From Gracilaria gracilis (lineage: Eukaryota > Rhodophyta > Florideophyceae > Gracilariales > Gracilariaceae): a DNA stretch of 64,000 nucleotides. This document shows positions 40,111 through 52,078 of this stretch, piece by piece. Within the stretch, counting starts at the first letter, position 1. Each line of letters starts with the position of its first letter. A program made the position numbers and the translations under genes. The stretch spans positions 1,116,001 to 1,180,000 of the forward strand of contig JARGSG010000012.1 of the NCBI GenBank assembly GCA_030374805.1. Direction: 5' to 3'. Under the pieces are notes generated by a model. That model was given only the letters and a program-made list of their open reading frames with translations, was not told the origin of the DNA and searched no databases.

Positions 40111-40443
40111 TTTTCAATTTTTTTTGAAAATTTTTCTGAAAATTTTTTGTCTTTTTCTTTTGTTTTGATGGCTCTTATGGCTTCTTGATGCACTTTTTTC
40201 GTGTTCTGCGACTTTTCTGTGTTTTCAATTTTTTCAATTTTTTTGCGCTTTTTTTTTGGACTTTCTCTCACGAAACCTGCTAAACTCTATTTAAACTACT
40301 TTGTACTTGTTTTGCACTTGTCCAGGTGCAATCCAAGGCACTCCGGATAGCTCAGCGTCGATATAGTTACTTTCCAACTTTGATCCAATTTGGTCTCAAA
40401 TGATTGGATTTATGTGCCCACCGCCGGCGGCTTTGACACGCTG
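39465..40443 (-). mobile_element. LINE 5' end: 5' UTR and N-terminal part of ORF1, inverted
   Basis: On the minus strand the 5' UTR runs from about 40443 to 40111. It contains long A-rich and A/T tracts (40113-40260 region). Then follows the ORF1 N-terminal part down to the Copia LTR at 39464. The reading across the target duplication aaacc fits ORF1 at 26834 on the other side of the Copia insertion. The outer end at 40443 abuts second-family Copia sequence, with no duplication. Confidence 0.76.
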
Positions 40444-41752
40444 CATGTTCCAAACGTATGAGAGCAAGGTGTCCTCTGGCGTGAGTATCGGCAATGATTC
40501 CAAACCAGTCTGTTGGTTGCGGTAGTGTGGAGCTTGATCTGACTGTGGAAGGCGCCAAACGTAAGTGCAAACTGAAACAGGTGGTGCACCTGCCATCCTT
40601 ACGGTACCACCTGCTTTCAGTGTCGGCGATCTGTGATCTGGGCTGCAAGGTAGTGTTTGAAAGAGAGAAGGTATGTGTTTACAAAGGGTCGAAAGTGGTT
40701 GCCTCCGGGTGCCGTTTTAAAGGCCTGTACTACCTTCGCACTGCAGCCGAACAGCGTACAGATGGGGACAGCGCCCTTGTGTCAGATCTGTCTCTTTGGC
40801 ATGCTCGAATGGCTCATGTGAATGTGGAAGGCATTAAGCAGATGGCTCGCAATGAGGTTGTCTCAGGGCTGAATGTGGATTTGGCACAGAAGCTGGATGT
40901 GTGTGGATCGTGTGTAGTAGGAAAGGCAACCCGAGCTCCAACTCCCAAGCAAGGGGGGAACGAGCAGAACACGTACTGGACCTTGTCCACTCGGACGTTT
41001 CAGGTCCAGTAAGTGTGAAATCCTTGGGAGGCTCGCACTACTTTGTCACATTCATCGACGACCACAGCAGGTATTGCTTCTTGTACATGCTCAAAACCAA
41101 AGATGAGGTGTTCCAAATGTTCATGAGGTGGCTCAAGTTTGTGGAAAACCAGACCGGTCGAAAGTTGAAAACCATCACCGCACGTGAGAGTGTGCTACGT
41201 GCACTGCGCACTGACAACGGGGGTGAGTATCTGTCCCATCGTTTTCGCAAAGAACTCGAGCGCCAAGGTATTGAACATCAGCGAACAGTGCCGTACAATC
41301 CACAGCAGAATGGGCTCGCCGAAAGGTTCAACCGAACACTCATGGACTTGGTCAGATCGATGTTGCACCACAAACAACTGCCAAAGAAATTTTGGGCTGA
41401 AGCCTTGAACGTAGCAGTGTATGTACGCAACAGAGTGACCTGCAAAGCCCTTCCTAGTAACTCGACTCCATTCGAGCTGTGGCATGGTCAGAAGCCTAAT
41501 GTGAGCAATCTGCCTGTGTTTGGGAGCCGATGCTGGTACAAAGTTGTGGATCACAAGCTGAAGAAGCTGGAGGACAGAGCAAAGGAAGCCACCTTCATTG
41601 GCTACACTTCTGGGTCCCACGGGTACAAGTTGTGGGACGGTAAGAAGAGAAAGGTGATTGTGTCAAGAGATGTGAGGTTTGACGAGTCTTCGGGCTTAGA
41701 AGACCATTTGAACTGTGAGAAAGAGGACTATGCTGACATGGAGTTGAGTGAC
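40444..41752 (+). mobile_element. Internal fragment of the second Copia family
   Basis: It matches 33041-34347 of the longer copy (end of protease, integrase with GAG-pre-integrase zinc region and catalytic core 'HSDVSGPVSVKSLGG', start of the post-integrase linker) at about 98-99% by eye. It starts at the LINE 5' end and stops at the left LTR of Gypsy B. It is a fossil with about two breaks and no LTR. Confidence 0.85.
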
Positions 41753-42155
41753 GACGGACAATCAAGAAGTAGAACGCCACAGAATAGCGAGGATAAGAGG
41801 AGGAAATAGGGAAGAAGTCAATGAAGTAGACGGTCAGGAGGGTACCCTGATGAGGCTTGGAATCCCGCTCTCTCGGGTCGCCCCGCGCGGGGCGCGGAGC
41901 TTTTACAGGCACCCCTTGGCTCCTCAGTTGTTTGCTGAGAGCCAAGAAAACATTGTTGCGTAATCTACCAGCCTAGTTACACTAACGTAGATAGACTAGA
42001 TTTGAATTGTCCCAGTGCCACAAAATTCAGACGTTTGCTCGCAAATGCGGATATTACGTATGCCTGCATACATGTATGCGGATATTACGTATGCCTGCAT
42101 ACGCGCTTACAGGGAATTCAAATTGAACGGCAACAAAGCTGCACTGCATACAACA
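41753..42155 (-). repeat. 3' LTR of Gypsy B
   Basis: It pairs with 58690-59092. It contains GCCCCGCGCGGGGC (a 14-bp palindrome, near 41880), a hairpin of CTTGGCTC with GAGCCAAG (41916-41944), and two tandem 30-bp units of 'atgcggatattacgtatgcctgcataca' type near 42046-42105, each with a gtatgc/gcatac dyad. Confidence 0.87.
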
Positions 42156-42429
42156 GCGCCCCGTAAGTATCGATATGAAAACTGAAGATAGTTACCGAAG
42201 TGTTGCAGCTATGTTGCGTTGTCGGTTAGTCCCAGTCTTGGAGATCTCGCCCAGATACTCCTTATCCAGTGTAGGAACATCTTGGCGAAGAGAAGACAAT
42301 TCAACCCAATCGGTCTCTTCGTCCGAGAAACCTCTCCATTTTGACCAAGAGCTCAACAGTACCCTGCTTGCGCCTCACATCGTCAAAACGGTCGGTAACC
42401 AAAAGCTCCCCGACTTGATGTGAAAGATA

Positions 42430-45400
42430 ATCTCGTAGCTCCTTGGTGACTTTGTAATCCTTGTTTCGAAATAGCTTTAGTCAGCGTCCATGTACTTCTG
42501 ACTTCTTGTTGTCTAGCAACGATTCGATGACAAATATGTACTCCGATCGGCATTCAACGACGCGGTACGGGCCCATCTACTTCAGAGATGGTTTGCGGCT
42601 ACGCTCCCTCTGTAGTACTCCTCGTAGCACAAAATCGCCTTCAGAAAAGATCACAGGGCGCACGTTCATTTTTTTATTGTGTGCTTCAAGTGCTTTCTTC
42701 CGCTTCGACGAGGATCGCGTGGCCACGTCTTTGTGCATTCTTATCCATGCGTCCTGTACAACGTCGATGTTCTTCAGCTGACTGCGACGAATGTTACCGA
42801 GCGAGATAACTCTGCACTTGCCGTTGGCCTTCCGTGTTATTGCAGAAAAAGGAGTGTTCTGATCATCCCCAGTAAAAACTGTAAGGGGGCAACGGTTGCC
42901 AAGACGTTCCAGAATGGAGCTGTTTACAGCTGACTGGACGACAGGCAGGATACTCGGTCAGCAGGTTTGAGGTAACTGGTACTCCGAGAGCAAGGCTCTG
43001 CAGGCTCGAAGCAGTTCCCTGCATACAACTTCAACAGTCCCATTAGACCAAGGACAGTAGGCTAGAGTAAACTGGTGTGACAACTTGGTCGTCTCCTTCA
43101 AGTGTTGGACCACCTTGTTCTTGAAGTGCGAAGCGCGGTCGGAAATCCAGTGATTCACGACCCCGAATGCGGCAAACCACCGCATCAATTCCTCGGCAAC
43201 TACTTCTGCGGTCATTTCTGTTGTAGGGATTAACCACACGTAGCCACTGTGGTCATCTTTCATGACAAGAACATACAAGAAATCATTTTCGGCTTGAGAC
43301 ATGTAGCAAAAATCGAAATGCAGGAGTTCGTTTGGGCGATTGGCATGGAGCGCATGTCCCAATGGGCGAGGAATCGTCTTAGCGGGCGTGGTGCACAGGC
43401 AATGTACGCATGTTTGAACAAACGATTTAAGGTTCTCTTCCATTTTCGTCTAGTAAAAGTATGCCTTCGTCGTAGCCAGGGTGACATTCGAACTTCTATG
43501 TCCGCCTGGGCCAGTGTGAGCCGCGATTGCGATACGAAGTTGCAGCTCGTTCCAGTCGGATGGTATCCACAGAATATCTCTGTCATTTCGAATACCGTCT
43601 TCAGTTCGCTTGAAACCACTGGGAGTTGGTTCCCGCGAGCTGAGTTGCACTTGCTTGATCTCCTCGAGCGTTAGCCAGTCCAACTTTGAGTCTGTTGCGG
43701 GGTTGATCGGGGCCACCATCAGAGCTTTGACACGCAACACATTTATTGCGCGTACTGCCCTTCGCGGGTTGACAGCCCAGCGAGTTAACATGTCCGCCCA
43801 TACGTTAAACTCTCCAGGCAAGTTTTCAACAACGTAGCGAAACATGCTAAGTTTAATAGCCCAACGCATCAGTTTGCTTGCCGTATGTCTCGATATGCCA
43901 GGATTTCTGCCGTACGGATCATAGAGGTACACCAAGTTGGCGTAGTCGGTAAATATGTTAACCTCGCGCCCGGTTACTAAACAGTCCAAACGACACATTG
44001 AATCTACAATAGCAAACCCTTCTTCCTCCGGCACTGACCAGTTTGCGGCTGATCCGCAAAACGATCCGGAGAGAAAACATAAAGGTTCATGTTGTTGGTC
44101 CTCTCTGGGTTTGGGGCGGTCCGCAGATGGCACTTGTGTTAAGACGGCTGCCCAATGTGTATCTGAGGCGCCCGTGAAGACACAGAGATCGTGTTTCTCC
44201 TTGGGGTGAGCAAGCTGAACAGATGCGCTCAATTGCTGTTTGATGTCTGCGAAAGCAGCATCGTGGTCAGCGCCCCATCAGTCAATGATGGGAAGGTTGC
44301 GTAGGGAGCGTTTGGTTCGTTTCCCGACATTTGAGTAACATTTCTCAAGTAGCTGGTGTAATGGATAGATGCGCTTGGAGTATCCTGGAATAGCGTTGCG
44401 CATCCAGTTCGTGGCACACACGAACTGCTGGAGCTCGCTAGCCATGGTTGGCTTCCTCATGTTGACAAGAGCTTCGAAGTGGCGAGGATGGTACTGAACT
44501 CCAGCTGCAGACATAATTCGCCCACAGAACTGAACTTCACGAGCAAAGAACGTGGTCTTCTCAGCGTGGATTTTCAGTCCGATCTGCGCACAGACAGTAA
44601 AGAAGGACTCCATGTTGGATAGGAGCTCTGTCTCGTCCTTGGCGTAGAACAAGAAGTCGTCTAACCACTGTAGCATTTTCTGCACTACTCCATCGATCTC
44701 TGAGAGCACGGCTTGAAAATGGTTTCCCGAATCGCTTCCTCCCTGCAAAAGACGTTTAGAAGAGTAAACGCCAATGGGTCTCTGAATAGACATCATTTCT
44801 TGCGATTCTGTGGAGAGAGGTACCTGCCAATAGCCGTGGGCAAGGTCGACTTTGGCGAAGCACTTGCTACCAGTTACTTCCTGGAAAAGAGAGTCGAGGT
44901 GAGGCATTGCTGACTGTATCGGTATGGTGCGAGCGTTTGGACGGCGTAGATCTACTGTGAACCCGAGTTTGGAAGAACCGGGCTTTAGCACTCCGAGTGC
45001 CGGTGAAGCCCATCTCGCCGATGGATTCTTGTAAATAGCCCCAACTGCCTCGAGTTCGCGGATGGTTTGGATGATGAAATCCCTCTGTTGAGGAGCGTAT
45101 CGCCTTTGAGGAGAGCGATATTGTTTTGCTTTTTCAACAGGAGTAATGGAGAGAGGAGCGACGTCGACCGGTGGATCTGCGCCGAGTTTGATTCGGAAGC
45201 AGTCTTAATAACGCTCGAGAATAGTTGACAACTTCTCCAGACCATTTGGCGACATTCCGTTGCTCTTAGCCTCTGCGAGTATCTTCTGGAAAGCAGCGTC
45301 GATTTCCTCCTTGGTATCGTTCCCAATTCCGGCTGCCAAGCATTCCGGCAACTCTATGGGATCATCAGCAGCACTCATGTACGACAGACCCTGGTACTTA

Positions 45401-46616
45401 GCTGTTGCCAATTTGGTACGTTGGGTATCTAAGTCCTGGACACGCTTGTCTTGTATCCCGTCTCTGACACGGACGAGATGCTCGCCGAGATTGAAACCGA
45501 TTGAGTTGAGGAACGGGCGACCAAGCAAAATTTCGTCAATGGGTTTTTGAACAACAAAGAACTCGACGCCACGGACCCGTACTGGTATGTTGGAACCAGG
45601 GAGGAATATAGTGACGGTCAGCCTTACTATTCGAGTCGCGTGAACTTTGGGCTCACCATCCTCCTTGAACGCTCCCTCAAGTGGGAAAGGATCCTTAAGT
45701 TCTTTTACCGGTAGCTCCGGTATTGTGGACAAGAGCTGGCTGTAAACCTTCTCGTCAATGGCGCTGAAGTCGGCCCCAGAATCCCCCAAGGAAACGTCAA
45801 AAACTGTGTCTTCAAGACCAACGCGAAATCGGCTTTGCTGGGCATTGGCGGTTGTGGCGGGCAGAACAGTAGATTGTTTCACAGTTTTCGCCTTCTTCAC
45901 TTCCTTCTTGCCGTAGTGTTGCTCAAATAATTTTCGTTTGCGGTCTGGAGTAGTATTGGGGCAGTTCTTCAGGCGGTGTATGGCATCGCACGCCTCATTC
46001 AGACACGGTTCTGACCACGTTGTCTCTTTCCGTTTTCCGGTGCGACGAGATTCGGTGCCAGAATTGGGCCCACTTCTCTTGCTGGACTTTGATACCTTTG
46101 AAGATATACCTTGCTTTCGCAGACCTTCGCGAAGTGGCTTTGCCTTCTGTGGATTCACACGAGACAGGGCTGCCTCAGTAAGTGCGATTTCCAGGGCAAT
46201 GTTTGCCACCTCATCCTTGAACAGCCTGCTGTCCGCAAGTTGGGATTTATTCCATCCTCTGCGAAGCATCTTGATTCTCTCTTTCAGGAGCTCTGGGTGG
46301 AACTTGTTCACTAAACGATCGAGAAATTTCTTTTCCATGTCGGTGTCTTTCAGCACTTCGGATGAATTGTTCTCATCCAAGGCTGAAATGACCTGAATCA
46401 CGAAGTTCGCAACACCTCCGGACGGGTCCTTTCTGTTTGCCACAAAAGAGACCGTATGCAAAGTAGCATCAATTCTCTCCGACAAGTCCTTGGGTGTTGA
46501 AGTCGATGCCTTGTCGAACCACTGCTTAACCGCATCAGAAGTAGCTTCTTCGACAGTGGTTGCACCATCAATCTCGCCCATCAGGCACAAGGCGTGGAGT
46601 GTAGAGGCTTTGACGC
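42430..46616 (-). pseudogene. gag-pol region of Gypsy B (after the nested element)
   Basis: From right to left: gag remainder with a coiled-helical capsid-like part ('DLSERIDATLHTVSFVANRKDPSGG', about 46400-46500); a C-x4-C type region near 46000; protease 'SLGDSGADFSAIDEKVY' (about 45780); RT 'FTVDLRRPN', 'FAKVDLAHGYWQVPL', 'QWLDDFLFYAKD' (44640-44960); RNase H 'CVFTGASDTHWAAVLTQ' to 'NIFTDYANLVYL' (43900-44190); integrase zinc end 'CVHCLCTTP', core 'DFCYMSQ...DDHSGYVWL' and 'WISDRASHF' (42960-43440); then a chromodomain-like tail. The products would form particles and copy and insert the element. Disrupted in several places. Confidence 0.8.
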
Positions 46617-46621
46617 AGTCC

Positions 46622-46880
46622 TGTAGCGAACTACGCAAGTCGTTTCGATGATGAAGTTCGATGCCCGCTCTTTACTGAGAAGGCTTCGAGTCGTGGCTTA
46701 AATGCCACGACTGCGCTGGCGAAAAAGGTAGCGACACTAGTCTAGGGCGCTGCTTGCGCAATGGTCACCTACGCGGTTGCTACCTACGCGCGCGTGGTTC
46801 GAGGCGGAACCTGATTCCTCTTTGGGTTCCGCCTGCAGCGCAGAGCCGTAAACGGCGTCTTAGAGCCGTTAACGGCTACA
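46622..46880 (-). repeat. 3' LTR of Gypsy A
   Basis: It pairs with 58163-58421. It contains AGTCGTGGC...GCCACGACT (9-bp stem, 46689-46714) and GGCGGAACC...GGTTCCGCC (9-bp stem, about 46803-46833), both kept in the other LTR. Confidence 0.88.
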
Positions 46881-46890
46881 CTCCCCTCTT

Positions 46891-49800
46891 TCAAAGAAAG
46901 AGTTGCAAACGAGCTTTCTGCGCCAATTCGGCTGGTGTGTTCTCGCGATTAAGCAAGCGCTTCAGCATGACAGGAACATCGGCGTAGATGCGCGATAGAG
47001 GTTCGATAGTGTCCTCATTCGAACCTAATCCCTTCCAGCGGACCTGTACCATGAGACCTTCGGGCTTTTCCACAAGTTTCATCAGCCGTGCAACAGGCAT
47101 GCCGGTCTCAGACGAAATTACATGCGACATGATAGCGTCTGTATCCAATAAGCCGTCATGATAATACTTCAGCCTGGAGCCATGTATGTCCTTCCCAGCT
47201 CCGTTGCGAAGGTCTTCCACTTGGAAAACATAATCCGAGAGTGCTTTCAGAATACGTCGAGGGCCGTGCCAGCGCAGGGCCAACTTTTCACCAGCGTGAA
47301 ACTCTTCACGAGCAACCAAAACAAAATCTCCTTCCACAAAGTTGGGAAGAATTCCCTTCCTGGATTTCTTCCTGGATGCTTCTCGATTCTTCTGTAACCC
47401 ATCCTGTACCAGTGGATGCAACGCAACACACGCGTCTTGTAGGGCTTTGATGTTTAAGCAGCGCTCGCGAACGACATTTGAGACTTTCGTTGTCTTCTGT
47501 GTCGAAGATCTTAGAAATGATTCGATCGGAGGTGTCGATTTCATGCCCATAAAAGCTGTGACAGGCGAGGTGTTCATTTGATGAGGCGAGGGAGAATTGT
47601 TCAGGACGCTCTGAACTACCGGTTGTAAATCGGTCCACTCCTTGAATCCCATCTGTAGTTCCGATGTCAGCGCTCGTAGTGTACGCAAAATATCCCTCCC
47701 TAGGCGCTCGACTGCGCCATTGCTCCACGGAGTATAGGGAAGTGTGAAGTGGTGGGGGACGCGGAGAGCTTTGGAGAGTAAGCGCACGGTCTCGTTTCGA
47801 AAATGAGTGGGACCATCCGACATGAGGCCATTTGGAACTGCGAATGCTGCACACCAGTCGACAATCGCCTGCGCCGCGTTCTCAGCTGCAGTGCTGTGGA
47901 ATGCAAACAGCCACTTGTAGTCAGAGTGATCGTCCCGTAGCATGAGAATATACTTCTCTCCACCATGGCTGGGTCCGATCTCGATGTAGTCGAACTAAAG
48001 CAAGTCGTTCGGCGCGGTGCCATGAACTGCGGGACCGAACGGTCGGGGAACCTTTGCCCCACCAGTTGTGGAAATGCAGTGGATGCAAGTGCGGACAAAG
48101 GTGTTGATGTCATCCCTTTGTGTCGGCCAGAAGAACTTTTGGCGAAGGTTCGCCCTGGTTGGGTTGCGGCCGCGATGTCCAGAGGGACCCGTATGCGCGA
48201 TTATGCACAAACGAAGCTGAAGCTTCTCTGCACTCTTTGGAATCCATATCGCACCATCGCTGAATTTCCAGAGGCCATCTTCCTTTCGTAGACCTGCTGG
48301 TCGCGAGCAGTATTTTGCTGACTGCACCGCGGAAATTTCGTCGGCTGTTGGCCATGAAAAGTCTTCCGCAGAGCTTGAGGGTAGGACAGTAATATTCACC
48401 AGGCGGCGTACTGTTGGTGAGGCGGCCCAACGCGTGAGCATGTCTGCCCACACATTGAATATGCCTTTGATGTGAAAGCACGTGTAGTTGTACGCACTCA
48501 ACTTCACTGCCCAGCGAAGGACCTTGCGAACGGATGGTAGACTTAGATCCGGGATGATTGAAAGCGGGTCAAAGATGAAAATGAGGTTGTTGTGATCGGT
48601 GTAAAGATCGAAACCTGCTGAAATTGCAACCATCCAATGCATTCGTTCCAGAGTGGACAGAATAGCAAATGCTTCTTTTTCCAGGGTTGAGCATTCTAGC
48701 TGTGTAGAGTTGAAAAGACCAGAGCAGAAAGCCAAAGGACTGTGGCGTTGCTCTTCGTGAGGTTTGTTCGGATCGGACAGGGGGACTTGCGTGATGATTC
48801 CAGACCAGATGTTGTCAGAGGCGTCTGTATACACTACAAGTCTCTGTTCCTCGTCCCTGTGAGAGAGTGTGACGCTGTGCGCAAGGGCATCTTTGCACGC
48901 ACAAAATGCCTTGGTTTCGTCGTCGGACCATCCAAGCGATGCGAGATCTACCTTGGCCACGGACGTCTTGGTGCGCTTGCCAGCCTTCGTATACACCTTC
49001 TCAAGAAAGTGATGCAGCGGGAGGGTGAGGTTGGAGAAGTCTGGGATGCTCATCTTGACCCACTGCAAGGCACAAAGGAACTGCTGCAAGTGTGTCCCGT
49101 TGGATGGAAGTTCCATTCGGAGCAGACCTTCGAGCTGTCGAGGATCGTATTTCACCCCTTCCCCAGTAATGATTCTTCCACACCAACGAAAAGACGTTGC
49201 AAACAGGATGCATTTCCTGGGATGCAGGCGTATGGAGTATTCTGCACAAAGCCTGAATAGTTTTCGAATTGCCTCTAACAGCCCATCCACGGACTTGTTG
49301 TGCAACAGAATGTCGTCGAGCCAGTACAGAAGCTGTCGACGGAGTTCGGTCGGAAAGATTTCTGCTAAGACAGACTGAAGGTGGGGGGTTGCGTTAGTGG
49401 TGCCGTGCAGGACGCGAGTCGGCGAGAAAATCCCATTGCGGGTGATAAAGGACTGGAGCGCTTGAGAGTCTTCGTGGAGGAGAAACTGCCAATACCCATG
49501 AGAAAGGTCGAACGTGGCAAAGAATTTCGAACCTGCGAGTTTCGTTAGTTCTTGCTCTATGTTCGGCATCGGGAACTGGTGTTTGACGGTGTACTTGTTC
49601 AATGGGCGGAGATTCACGGTGAATCGAAAACGAGCTGGGCCCGGCTTCGGAACAATCAAAGGCGCGCTGGCCCATGCTGAGGTTGAGTTGGCGTAGACCA
49701 TTCCAGTCCGAACAAGGTCTCCTACAAAGTTTTCGAGAAACTTTCGTTGTTCTTGAGAGTAGTTGCGGAGTCTTACCCGTACAGGCTTTGCGTCTGGCGT

Positions 49801-50414
49801 AAGTTCAATCCTCAAAGGCCTGATATGTGCTGGTGGGCCTGCTGAGAGTGAGACACGAAAAATGTTCTTGTGTTCCTGAATAATGGTGTTCAGGTCATTC
49901 AAGTGATTCTCACTAATGCCAGTCCGGCGTGCGCCTTCCACCATATCGGTGAGTGCAGCTTCAATGTCATCGTGCTGGTCATTGTCAATGCGGTCGAGTA
50001 GTGCGGGGTCAGGAAAAGGGTCCTGGTCCTGTCTGGCGGCGTTGTAGTCCACTCGTGGGCGGTTGGAGGCGACTCGAGAGCCTTCACTTGCACCATTGGC
50101 CACACAGTCCTTGTGGAGCCTCGAGATCATTAGACGGCTTACGTAGCCGTCGTTGGAGTTGACGGTTGGGTTGCCGACCTCTGAGCAATCGGCGCCATTC
50201 AGTGCAAACCGATTGTTTTCAAGCAGTGTCTCTGTATCAACTCGAAGGTGGCGTAAAACGGGGCGTCCGATTAGCAGTTCTTCACAGGCCAGGTCGTTGT
50301 CGGCTACTAGAAAGGAGATGTTCACCACTGCCAGGCTGCCGGAGGACAGATGCAACACGGTGCGTGGCGCAGTCCACGATCGGGAGAAAGCAAAACTCTG
50401 CGGTTCCGAACCAG
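46891..50414 (-). pseudogene. pol region of Gypsy A: protease end, RT, RNase H, integrase, chromodomain
   Basis: Right to left from the Copia insertion: protease end ('EELLIGRPVLRHL', about 50260); RT 'FRFTVNLRPLN', 'FATFDLSHGYWQFLL', 'LYWLDDILLHN' (49300-49640); RNase H 'VVYTDASDNIWSGIITQ' and 'DLYTDHNNLIFIF' (48570-48840); integrase zinc end 'H..GHRG...CIHCIST' (48050-48180), core 'RDDHSDYKWLF', 'LMSDGPTHFRNE', 'YTPWSNGAVERL' (47680-47940); and a C-terminal chromodomain-like segment ('VRWKGLGSNEDTIEPLSRIY', about 46985-47045). Such chromodomains steer integration toward particular chromatin. Most of the RT-RNase H region is still one open frame. Confidence 0.87.
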
Positions 50415-50419
50415 ACTTC

Positions 50420-51132
50420 TGTTGATGTTGGGACATGGTCGAGTGCCGGTCAGTTCTACCGGTTGGTCTCGGACTACTTGGAAGCAAAGTTGCAGGGGAC
50501 GATGGGCACTTTTGGGCACCCTCTTCGCAAAAGCGCGTATGCGCCTCTGCTCAACCCCAACGTGAAATGGCAATATGATTGGCTACTGCAAATGCTCTTG
50601 TGCAACGTGGTGTCTACAAGTGCCATGGATTGTATGGAGAGTTATGGTGGTATGGGCCAAGTGGAGCTCTGTGATTGGACGAGGCTTAGAGTAGTAGACT
50701 GACTATGCAGATAGCGAGGATGTGGTTTTCTAGGCTGGAATGGGCGGTTTTGCATGCAATATGCGATTATGGGATGCGCAAGGCGGTTGGAGTGCCACCA
50801 TGCAAATTGATGATTTTTTAGATCTGGTTCTGAATCAAACGACTGGCAATGGATTTGTAGTGTTGATTGGTTTAGTTATTTGAAATTGTTGTACTCCAGT
50901 TTGCGCGCACTTTCCGTGTACAACTGCACACACGTGCAACTTGTAATGACCGCCATCGTCGCTTGCTGCGAAGACGGTGAAGCGCGCGCTAGGGTATTTG
51001 TAGGTTGCGATCGACGACCCTCGAGTAAACGGGTCGACCCAAGGCCGTCAACCTTCACTTGTTTTACTTTCTCTTTCTTCCATATCCATCTCTACTTACT
51101 TCCCTTCTACCCGACCTGCTTGCGCATCGTAA
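50420..51132 (+). repeat. 5' LTR of the young Copia element
   Basis: It is 713 bp, TGTTGATG...CATCGTAA. The end is unusual: TG at the start but AA, not CA, at the end, as judged from the target duplication acttc and the matching 3' LTR. The family's CCGTCGTCGC/GCGACGACGG inverted repeat is slightly eroded in this copy. Confidence 0.88.
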
Positions 51133-51146
51133 GGTTATGGGCCCAG
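51133..51146 (+). promoter_or_regulatory. Primer-binding site, half-tRNA(iMet) type
   Basis: GGTTATGGGCCCAG follows the LTR with no gap and is complementary to the initiator-tRNA anticodon arm. The contained ATG opens a 40-codon leader frame (MGPERRQLAD...). Confidence 0.75.
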
Positions 51147-51632
51147 AGCGTCGACAACTTGCAGACTTCGCGCTCATTTCTTACTTACTACTTTTCTTCG
51201 GAAGTTTTCCTATCTGCGTTAGAGTACCCCGCTGTTTTCTCTCTGGCGAATGGTGAACCCATATCGCGTTTGTTAGTAACCCGCCGGCTCGAGACAGGGG
51301 AGACAGCAAATCCTGCTCTGCGTCCGTGGAGTACGGAGGTCGATGAAACGGGCTTGGAAGCGTAGGAGCGACCGTACTGCGCCGAAAGACCGAGCTAATT
51401 TCTCGTAAGAGACCAGCAAGGGTTCAACTGGGGAACGTGTATCTCGACTAGTACCCTCCTTGGGACGTCTCGTAGGGACTAACAGCGCCTCGCTCTGAAG
51501 TACGCAGAGCTTGGCAGGTGATCAAATCGTGCCTCACCCGGAGAGAGTGACCGGGGACCAGGGGTTCGGATCCACAGGGTAGCGGAGGTAGTTTCTCCTG
51601 TCAGTGCGCCCGCCTAAGAAGTTTCATCATCA

Positions 51633-52078
51633 TTCCGGGTTCGAGTTGTACCTCACCCGTGAGCTTGCTCCAGGCGTCGAGTCTCCGAACTCCGCCCATG
51701 ATCGCGTAAGGGACGCGTCCCGACGAGCGTGGCAGACTACCCCCACAGTCTCCGCTGGCGTCCTCGCTGTTGAGTGTTGAGCTTGAATCCACTCCAGCTC
51801 CTCCTTTACTTGCTTGTGGGGAAGTGGCATTGCATCCTTCACTCTGCCCTTTCTGTTCCGGGTTGGTTGTCTCCCACCCGTGAGTATACTCCAAGCGTCG
51901 AGTTCCACTCCACTTGTGATCGCGTACTGGACGCGTCCAGACGAGCGTTGCAGACTTCGTTACAGAGTCTCCGCTGGCGTCCCTGCTGTTTAGTGTTCAG
52001 TCCTTACTCCACTCCAGCCCTACCCTCCTTTGTTAAGGAAGAATTGTGTCCCTCACGCGGCTTCTCTGATTCCTTCGT
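51633..52078 (+). repeat. 223-bp tandem duplication in the Copia leader
   Basis: Two units (from about 51633 and 51856) share, in order, 'ttccgggtt', 'cacccgtgagt/c', 'gcgtcgagt', 'gatcgcgta', 'ggacgcgtcc', 'gacgagcgt', 'agtctccgctggcgtcc' and 'actccactccagc'. Identity is about 75% by eye. The same pair is present, inverted, at about 37850-38250. A leader position before gag suits RNA packaging or dimerisation signals (inference). Confidence 0.7.

Noticed and set aside
42046-42105. CRISPR-like or origin-like palindromic repeats
   Set aside because: Two units only, and they lie within an LTR and recur at the matching place in the other LTR.
46622-46880. LTR shared by two tandem Gypsy elements
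   Set aside because: Both outer flanks of element A carry agtcc, and element B has its own 403-bp LTRs, so A is nested in B and not in tandem.
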